A DNA stretch of 64,000 nt from Treponema sp. (GTDB lineage: Bacteria > Spirochaetota > Spirochaetia > Treponematales > Treponemataceae), in contig JAKSLY010000007.1 of the NCBI GenBank assembly GCA_024400955.1, positions 1-64,000 of the forward strand, in the 5' to 3' direction. Position numbers and translations under genes: made by a program. Each line of letters starts with the position of its first letter. Positions within the stretch are counted from its first letter, which is position 1. Below are positions 55,005 to 63,279 of this stretch, in pieces. The notes below the pieces were generated by a model that saw nothing but the letters and a program-made list of their open reading frames with translations, was not told where the DNA came from and ran no database searches.

Positions 55005-56860
55005 TAACTTCTGAATTAAAATTCAACAGGATGAGCTTTGAAGGCTACATGCATCAGAGGATCGTCCCCATAGAAATAATTTCAATATTCTTCATATTCC
55101 TCTTCTGTACAAAGTTTACTGCTTTCCCTACCAATTTCAGCAGCATGCACAAGCTCATCGTTGCATTGTCCCTTGCCATGTATTGCTTCATTAACGAGCT
55201 CATATTCAACAAGATATACACAAGGCAGCTTATCAACAAGGTGTTCTACTGGGAATCCACAGGCCTTGATGAAGATGAACGGCTTATTCTCATGAAGAAA
55301 ATTTCAAGGTTCCCATTCCACAAGGAAATCCAGGTTTTTACCGTATTTTTTGGCGTTGGAACCTTATATGCAATCTTTGGCTATCTGTTCCTCCATGTTG
55401 AACTCCAGATATGTATCTACTACCTTCACCTCTTTGTTTCCGTCTCATATATCTTTGCAACCACAGTTCTCTTCCTTGTTGAGGCAAAGTGCAGCAGCAT
55501 TGCAAGAAAAGTCGTCAAAAGCGGACTTGGAAAAAGCGACATTAAATTCTTTGGCTTCAGCCTGAAAGGCACCTTCCTCTTCTATCTTTTCATACCAACC
55601 TTCGGTACGATACTTCTTCTCATTCACACAATGATGTTCATAGGAAGGCCTCACATAATTCATTCCAACGGTTCTTTTGGAATAGAACACCTCTCCATCC
55701 TTGAACTGAGCGGAATATTTACAAGACAGTTCTACATGAAAAGCTACAGGATGCAGCTCTTCATAATCATTTGCCTTTGTTCCTTTATTGCCATAAGTCT
55801 TTTGATCTACTTCTATTTTACCCGTCTCATGAAGAACACAAAGATGACCAATGAGTCATTGAATAAGCTCAGGTCAAAGCAGATTGACAGCAACAACCTT
55901 TTTCCGCTGGATCTCTTTTCAGAAAATTCCTATGCAACCAACCTAATAAACAAGACGATTCTTCTCTTTGACTCAATCATCAGGAAGAATTCCATAACCA
56001 ACAGGCTTATTACGGAAACTACAGACAACCTGCAGTCTGTTTCTTCAAGCACTAAGGATAACGTCATCCAGCAGTCTGCAAACATCGAGGAAATCCTTGC
56101 CACCATGCAGAACGTCGACCACCTTTCAAAAAAGGTTGAAAAAAGCTTTGATGAAATGATCACCGTTGCAGCCCAGACCCTTAGCGGAATTGACTACATA
56201 TTTACGGAGCTCAACAAGAATAAGTCCAAGATTCAGGAAATTACCAATACAAACCAGGTTACCATCTCTAACCTTCACAAGCTTTCCGTAAGCATCCGCA
56301 GCATTCAGGACATGATTAACATCATCGAAAAGATTGCTGACCAGACCAAGACCATTGCATTCAATGCAGAACTCCAGGCAAACAACATAGAGCTGGATTC
56401 AGGCAATTTTGATTCAGTGGCAGGAGAAATCAGAAAGCTTACCAACGCCACAGTTATCCTGACGGAAAAGGTTCACGAGCAGATCATAGACATTACAGCC
56501 ACCAGCTTCGAACTGATTAAGTCCGGAAATTACTGCATGGAAAAAACCAATGAAGGAAACGAAATCTGTGACCTTATTGAAAAACAGTTTGAAGACATCA
56601 AGACCACAGCCACGGAAACCTCAATCAGGTCAAGAAGAATCAAGGACACAATTCACGAGGAAACAAATTCCCTTCACCAGATAGTCGAAACACTTTCCCA
56701 GATTACAAAAAGCGTCAAGACTTTTGGTGAGTCGGCAACAAAGATAATGGATACAATCAACGGCTTGGCGGAATATTCAAAGCGCATCCTCGAGCTGAAC
56801 AAGAAATACAATAGAATAGAAGCATCCCCTGCAAGCAGTAAGGAAGGAGACGAAAAATGA
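55001..56860 (+). CDS. Six-TM receptor-like chemosensory protein, paralogue 2
   Basis: This 619-residue paralogue has the same layout: six membrane segments in the first ~270 residues (for example FLFYLFIPTFGTILLLIHTM and LFIIICLCSFIAISLLIYFYF), then a coiled-coil signalling domain. The hairpin tip is DQTKTIAFNAELQANNIELD followed by VAGEIRKLT. It differs from the other three at the conserved Glu of the tip (Gln here) and lacks the usual AGE-G-RGF segment. GGGGG precedes the ATG, which overlaps the previous stop (ATGA). Confidence 0.82.
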   Translation: MITSELKFNRMSFEGYMHQRIVPIEIISIFFIFLFCTKFTAFPTNFSSMHKLIVALSLAMYCFINELIFNKIYTRQLINKVFYWESTGLDEDERLILMKKISRFPFHKEIQVFTVFFGVGTLYAIFGYLFLHVELQICIYYLHLFVSVSYIFATTVLFLVEAKCSSIARKVVKSGLGKSDIKFFGFSLKGTFLFYLFIPTFGTILLLIHTMMFIGRPHIIHSNGSFGIEHLSILELSGIFTRQFYMKSYRMQLFIIICLCSFIAISLLIYFYFTRLMKNTKMTNESLNKLRSKQIDSNNLFPLDLFSENSYATNLINKTILLFDSIIRKNSITNRLITETTDNLQSVSSSTKDNVIQQSANIEEILATMQNVDHLSKKVEKSFDEMITVAAQTLSGIDYIFTELNKNKSKIQEITNTNQVTISNLHKLSVSIRSIQDMINIIEKIADQTKTIAFNAELQANNIELDSGNFDSVAGEIRKLTNATVILTEKVHEQIIDITATSFELIKSGNYCMEKTNEGNEICDLIEKQFEDIKTTATETSIRSRRIKDTIHEETNSLHQIVETLSQITKSVKTFGESATKIMDTINGLAEYSKRILELNKKYNRIEASPASSKEGDEK

Positions 56861-58617
56861 TAGATTTTGAAAAGGAAGCCACAGTCAAGAGTTTTGTACC
56901 GGATATAATAAGTGCCATTCTTATTTTCTCCTATGCATTTTTTTCTTCAAAGCTTGGAATTGACACTTTTCTTGCAACGTTGAAATTCATAATCATTGTA
57001 ATCCTTGTAATGCAGTTTGGACTTGCCCTCCTTACTGACCATATCTGTTACAGCGGCATGAGCAAAAGGGTCAAGCTTTTCTATTCAACCAAGTCTACTA
57101 CCATAGAAAGGACCCATCTTTTTGAAGACCTGATGCAGTACCCGTTCTACACTGCACTGATGACCTTCATATATTTCTTCCTCGGCATGATTTGCGTAGA
57201 CCTCTTCCTGTTCTATGGACAGAATCAGGCTCCAAACATCATTGCCCTGGTTAGTGTTGAATTTCTCTTTGGAACTTTCTTTGCCAGCCTTTCCGGATAT
57301 AATTTCTGCTATGGCATTGTCAGCAGCATAAGCTATGACATCATTCGTCAGGGAATAGAAAAGGACTATGTAATGAAAAAGCAGTTCTTTGGAATCAAGA
57401 TCGGTTCCCAGATGATTCTTTACATTGCACTGCCAATAATCTTTACCTGCATCATCAACTGCACTGTTCTTGCCATTGGATATTATCCCTTTGACGGATA
57501 TTTCTCCGGGGAGACAGCACAGATGCAGTCAAGCCGAATGCTCAACACCATCATACTGAACATCATCACCCAGCTTATTGCTATGATTTACTTCTATTCA
57601 AACTTCATCAAGAAGAACAAGAAGATGACTGAAGTCCTGAACAAGATGAATTCATCAAACCTGCTTAAGGTTAATCCAATTGACACTGACATTTCAGACG
57701 AATTTGCATACAATCACTTCCTGACAAACCAGCTTATTTCCATGTTCAGGAGCCTTCTTTTCCAGACTGCGGAATTTGGAAAGACCATCAGCAAAAATGC
57801 ATCGGACTTAATGCGCATTTCCAACGAAACGGAATCCACTTCCATCGAACAGTCAACAGGCATTAAGGAAATTGTTTCCACAATGGAAAATGCAACCAAC
57901 CTTTCCCACAACATTGAAAACAGAATCAATGATGTTACTGAAATTGCAAAGCTGACGGTAGAAAAAGTTACCCAGGGTTCGGAACTGCTTCAGAAATCCC
58001 TTGATTCCATAGCAACCGTTTCCGAGTCCAATGCTGTTACCATTCAGGGAATCAAGAACCTGTCGGAAAAAATCAATTCAATCTGGGAAGTTGCAAACAT
58101 CATTGACAACATCTCGGACCAGACAAAGATAATTGCATTCAATGCGGAACTCGAAGCCACCAACTCGACAAAGGAAAGCCGAAACTTCCGCAATGTTGCC
58201 AACGAGGTTCGCCGCCTTACAAACAGCACCATCGATTCCACAAGGGAAATCAAGAACAAGATCAATGCCATCCAGGAATCGTCGGAAGCACTCATCAAGG
58301 CCTCGGAAGAAAGCACTAGGCTCATCAGGCAGGAATCTGAACTTGCCCTGAGGCTTGGTGAAAAATTTTCTAACATCAACAATTCTGCAAAGCTTAATTC
58401 CACATCATCAAATGAAATCAAGTATCTTGTGGAACAGCAGACCAAGGCCTTTGACCAGATAGTAAACACGCTGCAGCAGATCAGTACAAGCATTCAGGGA
58501 TTCTCCCAGTCAACAAGAACCCTGATTGAAACATCAAGAAACCTTCAGGAAAACGTAAAGCAGATTGAATCAATCAACATTGCAGGAATGGAAGAGGAGG
58601 ACGGTTCAAATGAATAA
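56857..58617 (+). CDS. Six-TM receptor-like chemosensory protein, paralogue 3
   Basis: This 586-residue paralogue again has six membrane segments (including FIIIVILVMQFGLALLTD and FIYFFLGMICVDLFLFY) and a cytoplasmic helical domain. The hairpin tip reads SDQTKIIAFNAELEATNSTK, then NVANEVRRLTNSTIDSTREI. DQT and the tip Glu are conserved, so CheA/CheW contact is plausible. AAGGAG lies seven bases before the ATG, which overlaps the previous stop by four bases. Confidence 0.82.
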   Translation: MIDFEKEATVKSFVPDIISAILIFSYAFFSSKLGIDTFLATLKFIIIVILVMQFGLALLTDHICYSGMSKRVKLFYSTKSTTIERTHLFEDLMQYPFYTALMTFIYFFLGMICVDLFLFYGQNQAPNIIALVSVEFLFGTFFASLSGYNFCYGIVSSISYDIIRQGIEKDYVMKKQFFGIKIGSQMILYIALPIIFTCIINCTVLAIGYYPFDGYFSGETAQMQSSRMLNTIILNIITQLIAMIYFYSNFIKKNKKMTEVLNKMNSSNLLKVNPIDTDISDEFAYNHFLTNQLISMFRSLLFQTAEFGKTISKNASDLMRISNETESTSIEQSTGIKEIVSTMENATNLSHNIENRINDVTEIAKLTVEKVTQGSELLQKSLDSIATVSESNAVTIQGIKNLSEKINSIWEVANIIDNISDQTKIIAFNAELEATNSTKESRNFRNVANEVRRLTNSTIDSTREIKNKINAIQESSEALIKASEESTRLIRQESELALRLGEKFSNINNSAKLNSTSSNEIKYLVEQQTKAFDQIVNTLQQISTSIQGFSQSTRTLIETSRNLQENVKQIESINIAGMEEEDGSNE

Positions 58618-60376
58618 AAGCCAGAAATCATTTTCATCTATTATCTATTGGTATGGAACCCTTACGCTTCTGTGCTGTGCAACAGTTCTCTTTGCCTATG
58701 CATCGTTCTTTATAATGCTTCGCCCTTCCCAGCTTTTCTGGGCGTCACTGTTTTCAATTGCAGTCTTTGCCATCGGGCAGTTCATTGTTTTCCCGATACT
58801 CAATAAATTCAAGACTGGCAAGATTAGCACAATGCTTAAGTATTATGAAGAAGGTTCACTTACGTCAAAGGAAGACAAGATTGAGCTTTACCTTCTCCTG
58901 ATGAATTTTCCAAAGTACAAGGCTGCAGAAACTTTCATCTATGCCATTGCAGCAACATTTACCCTGTGCCTCGTGTACAGGTTCTTTCCAAAAATTGCCC
59001 TTGATACCCATACTGCCCTGATTTCCTATACTGCCTGCATTTTTGGTTCCTATTCATCAAGTCTCATAGCCTATGCATACAGTGAAAAAATTACAAATCC
59101 CTATGCGGAAAGGCTATTCAATGAAGGAATTGAAGTTGAAATTCTTTCAAACAAGAACATTCTCGGCATAAAGAAAAACTATTTTGGATCTTCCATACTT
59201 ACAAGATCCATCCGGTTCCTTTTCATACCGATCGTATTTTCAAATATGCTTTCATTCCTCATTCTTAAGCAGGGATATGAATTTACAAACGGATTTGTTC
59301 TTGGCCCAAGGGACCAGATTCTCAGAATCATCATTGCAAACTTTTTCCAGATTGGATTTACCGGTTCCATTCTCTACATCTTCTTCCGTTACATGAAGAG
59401 AAGCACTACCCAGCTTAGGGAAGTTTCCACCGAGCTTCTAACCACAGGAAATCCAAACATAAGCCTTAACACTTCCTGCTCGGACCAGATACAGTACAAC
59501 GTTTACCTTCTTGGAAAAGTTCTTGGCCACTACAAGGAAATCATGGATAAATTTTCCGACATCGGAAAGAACGTTCTCCACGCTACGGAAGACCTTTCCA
59601 TAATTTCTGACAAAATCTCATATTCTTCCACGGAACAGAGTGCCGACGTAAAGGAAATCCTGAGCACCATGGAAGATTCCAATGCCCTGTCGAAAAATGT
59701 TGCAACAAGAATTTCAGAAGTTTCTGACGGCACTGACACAACAAAAAATGAAGTATCGGAAGCATTCAACCTTCTAAAGCAGAACATCACCCAGCTTTCC
59801 AAGATCAACGAATCAAACCAGGAAGTCATTGACGGAATCAAGAACCTGTCGCTTCAAATTGAAAACATTGATGATATTGTTACCATTATCCGCGACATTG
59901 CAGACCAGACCAAGATCATTGCCTTCAATGCAGAACTGGAAGCCGTTTCAAGCGGAAAGCAGGGACGCAACTTCCACATTGTTGCAACGGAAATCCGCCG
60001 CCTTGCAAACAATACCATGGACTCCATTGAACAGATCAAGCAGTACGTGGACAGCATCAAGGATGCATCAAGGGACCTTATTGCATCTTCTGAACAGGGT
60101 ACGGAATTCATCCATGAAGAATCTGAATACACAAAGGACCTTGAATCCCAGTTTAACCTTATCATGCAGTCTTCAATGGATACCAACGAAAAGGCAACAG
60201 AAATTTCTGCAATCATCGAGCAGCAGACGGCATCCTTTAACCAGATTGTCATTACCCTCCGTCAGATCAGCTCAGGCATTGAAAGCTTTGCAGTTTCAAC
60301 AAAGAACATCATCAACACGGTCAGTGAGATGAAGAACATTGCATTCAAGCTTTCAAACATGAGGGACCAGCTTTAG
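58610..60376 (+). CDS. Six-TM receptor-like chemosensory protein, paralogue 4
   Basis: This 588-residue paralogue closes the operon. It has six membrane segments (for example TLTLLCCATVLFAYASFFIML) and a signalling domain with tip ADQTKIIAFNAELEAVSSGK, then ATEIRRLANNTMDSIEQI. It is the most canonical of the four (GKQGRNFHIVA retained). I chose the ATG at 58610 because GAGGAGG lies nine bases upstream; the frame opens earlier inside paralogue 3. It overlaps that gene by 8 bp. No clear terminator follows before the convergent peptidase gene. Confidence 0.82.
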   Translation: MNKSQKSFSSIIYWYGTLTLLCCATVLFAYASFFIMLRPSQLFWASLFSIAVFAIGQFIVFPILNKFKTGKISTMLKYYEEGSLTSKEDKIELYLLLMNFPKYKAAETFIYAIAATFTLCLVYRFFPKIALDTHTALISYTACIFGSYSSSLIAYAYSEKITNPYAERLFNEGIEVEILSNKNILGIKKNYFGSSILTRSIRFLFIPIVFSNMLSFLILKQGYEFTNGFVLGPRDQILRIIIANFFQIGFTGSILYIFFRYMKRSTTQLREVSTELLTTGNPNISLNTSCSDQIQYNVYLLGKVLGHYKEIMDKFSDIGKNVLHATEDLSIISDKISYSSTEQSADVKEILSTMEDSNALSKNVATRISEVSDGTDTTKNEVSEAFNLLKQNITQLSKINESNQEVIDGIKNLSLQIENIDDIVTIIRDIADQTKIIAFNAELEAVSSGKQGRNFHIVATEIRRLANNTMDSIEQIKQYVDSIKDASRDLIASSEQGTEFIHEESEYTKDLESQFNLIMQSSMDTNEKATEISAIIEQQTASFNQIVITLRQISSGIESFAVSTKNIINTVSEMKNIAFKLSNMRDQL

Positions 60377-60399
60377 GGATTATGGCTGAACATTGAACA

Positions 60400-61299
60400 T
60401 CAGGCGGGAGTCTTTGCATTGGCAAGACACATGAGGATGCTTTCCATTACGGCGAAGCTTGACTTTGTAAGGGAAGTCAGGTTATCGCTTTTTGTATGGA
60501 AAAGCCGCCATGTATAGGGAAGATGTTCCTTATAGGAATAATCTGGAATGTTTTCCTCAATTCTGCGGATTTTACTTGCTTCCCTGTTAAGAACGGAATC
60601 TTCCAGGCTCCTGCTTGAATTAATCTGCCTTGCATAAAGGGATGCTTCATCAGCAGGAAGAACAGTAATTGCCACCGCCGGAATTCCGCATGCAAGAAAG
60701 GACGCATTATCGCTGTAGGGAACCGGGAGAGTCATCCATCTGCCAGGACTTGCCTTTGCAAGAAGGTTCTGTGTTCTTCCGTGAAGGTCGTACACCTGCC
60801 TTGTAAAGCTTTCAGGAACCTTTGCCCCCAGGTTGATTTTTGCAAGAACTGGAATTTCCCCCCTTCCGCAGGCATCAAAAACATAAACGTCATCCTTTAT
60901 GCCAAGACGCTGGAAGGTTGATGCAATGCCAAAAGCCCCCTGCTCGCTTATACCCGTATTCCATCCAAGTTCTTCCCCATCGGTAAAGAAAATCCTGACG
61001 TTATGAAATCCCCTGTAGGAATTAAGCCACACTGCCCAGTTCATTATTTGCCATACGGCGGCACTGTTGTCATTGGCCCCAGGGCTTCCCGAGACCCTAT
61101 CGTGATGGGCAACAACAGTCTTTATCCTGAATGAAGGATCATAAGCACCGGAATCAAACTGAACAAGTACATGCTTTTTTCCATCGATGAAAACTACGGA
61201 AGACTTTACGCCCTTGGAAGCAAGCCAATCCGTAATGAATTCAGACCGGTCTATGTCTTCTGAGATGAACTGTTCAAATTCCCGTGTCATGTATTCCAT
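60400..61299 (-). CDS. M28-like zinc aminopeptidase
   Basis: This 299-residue protein has the metal ligands of family M28: AHHDRVSGSPGANDNSAA (His and Asp), FFTDGEELG (the Glu pair) and VFDACGRGE (Asp). A late His lies in LFHTKSDNLTSL. Such enzymes remove N-terminal residues from peptides. No signal peptide is visible, so it is probably cytoplasmic. The start is uncertain: ATG at 61299 or a second ATG three codons in. It follows the RRM gene by 3 bp. Confidence 0.8.
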   Translation of the reverse strand: MEYMTREFEQFISEDIDRSEFITDWLASKGVKSSVVFIDGKKHVLVQFDSGAYDPSFRIKTVVAHHDRVSGSPGANDNSAAVWQIMNWAVWLNSYRGFHNVRIFFTDGEELGWNTGISEQGAFGIASTFQRLGIKDDVYVFDACGRGEIPVLAKINLGAKVPESFTRQVYDLHGRTQNLLAKASPGRWMTLPVPYSDNASFLACGIPAVAITVLPADEASLYARQINSSRSLEDSVLNREASKIRRIEENIPDYSYKEHLPYTWRLFHTKSDNLTSLTKSSFAVMESILMCLANAKTPA

Positions 61300-61302
61300 A
61301 AA

Positions 61303-61695
61303 TCAGTATTCCCTGCTGTCGTCCTTTTTGTAGAAAGAACCGCGATCACCATTTCTTGCAGAAAAAGAACCACGTCCTCTTGGAGAACCAGGCTTCCTGA
61401 AGGAATCACGCCTTGCCCTGTTTTCTTCCTTTCTCTGGGTATTATCCCTCTTAACTTCTGCATAGTTAACCCTTATCTTGCGGCCGTCAACTTCCTTGCC
61501 GTTAAGCTGGGCAACAGCCTTGTCCGTATCAGCACTGTCATCCATCTCTACAAAACCAAATCCCTTTGACTGGTTTGTATCACGGTCATATACAAGCCTG
61601 GCACCAATAACCTGGCCGTATGGAGAAAAAAGCTGGACAAGACTGTCTTCATTGGTCTTAAAACTTAAATTTCCTGCATAAATATTCTTTGACAT
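61303..61695 (-). CDS. RRM RNA-binding protein
   Basis: This 130-residue protein has one RNA-recognition motif (residues ~2-80): IYAGNL is RNP2 and KGFGFVEM is RNP1. A basic Arg/Gly/Ser-rich tail follows (RGRGSFSARNGDRGSFYKK). It resembles the small RRM proteins found in cyanobacteria and some spirochaetes, usually linked to mRNA handling or cold response. AAGGA lies seven bases before the ATG at 61695; the frame extends to 61767 through promoter sequence. Confidence 0.9.
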   Translation of the reverse strand: MSKNIYAGNLSFKTNEDSLVQLFSPYGQVIGARLVYDRDTNQSKGFGFVEMDDSADTDKAVAQLNGKEVDGRKIRVNYAEVKRDNTQRKEENRARRDSFRKPGSPRGRGSFSARNGDRGSFYKKDDSREY

Positions 61696-61717
61696 TATTA
61701 CTTCCTTTATAATGAAC

Positions 61718-61746
61718 ATTTTAAATTGGAAAAATTCATAAGTCAA
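61718..61746 (-). promoter_or_regulatory. Promoter of the RRM gene
   Basis: TTGACT (61741-61746) and TAAAAT (61718-61723) on the minus strand are 17 bp apart. A start near 61711 gives a ~16-nt leader that still contains the AAGGA ribosome binding site. Confidence 0.6.
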
Positions 61747-61764
61747 TAGACCTATGTGGAATAT

Positions 61765-61775
61765 CATGTTATAAT
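61765..61775 (+). promoter_or_regulatory. Extended -10 promoter of the adenosine deaminase gene
   Basis: TGTTATAAT (67-75 of this block, 61767-61775) is an extended -10 box; no good -35 is visible. The ATG at 61784 lies eight bases after the box, so the mRNA would have essentially no leader. Confidence 0.45.
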
Positions 61776-61783
61776 TATTAAGT

Positions 61784-62827
61784 ATGAAAAGAGACTTGTT
61801 TTATGATTTGCTTAAGAGCGTTCCTAAAGCTGAGCTTCATGTACATGAAGAAGCCGTACTAAGCCGTGAAACAATAAGAACTGTTTACGACAGAAACTTT
61901 GACTCAAAGATGTCTGACAAGGAACTTAATGCCCTGTTCAAGTATGACGATCTGCCGGGATTCCTTACATCCTTCCTCAAGATTCAGTCCTACTTTACAA
62001 GCATCAAGGACTTTGACTACATGTTCAGGGACTTTGAGGATTATCTTGAAGACAATAACATCGTTTACTGCGAAACCTTCATCAGCCCAACAGGCCACCT
62101 TAAAAAGGGCTGGCAGTTCCATGACATAATGAAGGCCATCGGAAGGAACCTGAACAAGATAAAGAAAAACAGCAAGAGGACAGTAAAGGTGCTCATTGAC
62201 GTAAGCCGCTCCTTTGGACTGGACAATGCAATGAATAACCTTGGTCACATCCTGGAAGAAAACAGCCCCCACATCATAGGCATTGGCCTTGGTGGAGACG
62301 AGGCAAAGGGACCAGCAAAGGACTACAAGGCAGTGTTCGACAAGGCAAGAAAGAATGGTCTTCACACTGTAACCCATGCTGGCGAAAGCTGCCCTTCATA
62401 TTCCATCTATGACAGCATCAATCTCTGCCATGCAGAACGCATTGGCCATGGTGTCCAGAGCATCAAGGATCCGGAATGCGTAAAGTTCCTCAGGGAAAAG
62501 GAAATTCCCCTGGAAGTATGTCCGTCAAGCAACCTGCTCATCCTGAACGAATTCAACAGGGACATGAAAAACCATCCGGTTAAGAAACTTTATGATGAAG
62601 GCGTAAAGATCACCCTTAATACTGATGACCCTACCTTCTTCAAGTGTTCCCTTATCGATGAATACTGGAACTGCTACAAGAACCTTGGATTCTCCCTTGA
62701 CCAGATCAAGGACATAATCAAGAACGGCTTCAGGTATTCATTCATGTCGCCAAGGACAAAATCAGTCTGGTGCAACAAGGTGGACAAGGCCTGGGACCAG
62801 TGGTTTAAGGATCACCCGGAAGCATAA
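61784..62827 (+). CDS. add: Adenosine deaminase-family enzyme
   Basis: This 347-residue protein has the metal and catalytic motifs of adenosine deaminase: AELHVHEEA (HxH, residues 19 and 21), VTHAGESCP (zinc His and catalytic Glu), AERIGHGVQ and LNTDDP (Asp pair). It converts adenosine (or deoxyadenosine) to inosine in purine salvage. In the usual signature the second His is followed by LxG; here it is EEA, so an adenine deaminase or related substrate cannot be excluded. It is a single-gene unit with a terminator downstream. Confidence 0.85.
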   Translation: MKRDLFYDLLKSVPKAELHVHEEAVLSRETIRTVYDRNFDSKMSDKELNALFKYDDLPGFLTSFLKIQSYFTSIKDFDYMFRDFEDYLEDNNIVYCETFISPTGHLKKGWQFHDIMKAIGRNLNKIKKNSKRTVKVLIDVSRSFGLDNAMNNLGHILEENSPHIIGIGLGGDEAKGPAKDYKAVFDKARKNGLHTVTHAGESCPSYSIYDSINLCHAERIGHGVQSIKDPECVKFLREKEIPLEVCPSSNLLILNEFNRDMKNHPVKKLYDEGVKITLNTDDPTFFKCSLIDEYWNCYKNLGFSLDQIKDIIKNGFRYSFMSPRTKSVWCNKVDKAWDQWFKDHPEA

Positions 62828-62837
62828 TATAACAGCA

Positions 62838-62888
62838 GGGGATGCCAAGAAGGTTGAATAATCAAGCTCCAAGGCATCCCCTTGATTT
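62838..62888 (+). terminator. Rho-independent terminator after the deaminase gene
   Basis: GGGGATGCC (62838-62846) pairs perfectly with GGCATCCCC (62873-62881), followed by a T-rich run. The loop is 26 nt. It could also slow transcription from the other side, where the neighbouring gene is convergent. Confidence 0.75.
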
Positions 62889-62902
62889 TTTAAAGACATC
62901 CT

Positions 62903-63217
62903 TTACAACTTATACCTGAAGAAACTGATAAGCCTATCAACTTCCACTTCACTTGAATCATAAAGAACGGTTTCAATACTGTATTCAACAGGATGCTCTT
63001 CAGAATACACGATGGCAGGAACCACATCCATGACCGTCATCACCACATCAGAAGCCACACCGCAGGCAGTCTCAGCACATTCAACAAGTTCATCAAGCAT
63101 GACGGTAACCCGCTGCCTTATGAAATAACCTGTGTCTTCTTTTCCAATGTCAGAAAGCCTGATTGTCGTTTCCGTGTGATTTTTTTCTGTCAATATAGTA
63201 ACGCTATCAATTTTCAT
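62903..63217 (-). CDS. Small protein of unknown function
   Basis: I do not recognise this 104-residue protein. It begins MKIDSVTILTEKNHTETT and is an alpha/beta-looking, acidic, soluble protein without signal peptide or membrane segment. Two Cys residues (CAETACG) lie in the middle. It follows the FecR-domain gene's terminator and faces the deaminase gene. No strong ribosome binding site is visible, so support is mainly the open frame and its ordinary composition. Confidence 0.5.
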   Translation of the reverse strand: MKIDSVTILTEKNHTETTIRLSDIGKEDTGYFIRQRVTVMLDELVECAETACGVASDVVMTVMDVVPAIVYSEEHPVEYSIETVLYDSSEVEVDRLISFFRYKL

Positions 63218-63223
63218 GGGAAT

Positions 63224-63259
63224 AAAAAAAGAGCCATTCCTTCACGACAGAAATGGCCC
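63224..63259 (-). terminator. Terminator after the FecR-domain gene
   Basis: On the minus strand GGGCCATT (63252-63259) pairs with AATGGCTC (63231-63238), with one G-U pair, followed by seven T residues (63224-63230). It lies 20 bp after the stop codon of the truncated gene. Confidence 0.7.
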
Positions 63260-63279
63260 TTGTATCGCTCCAGATAAAA

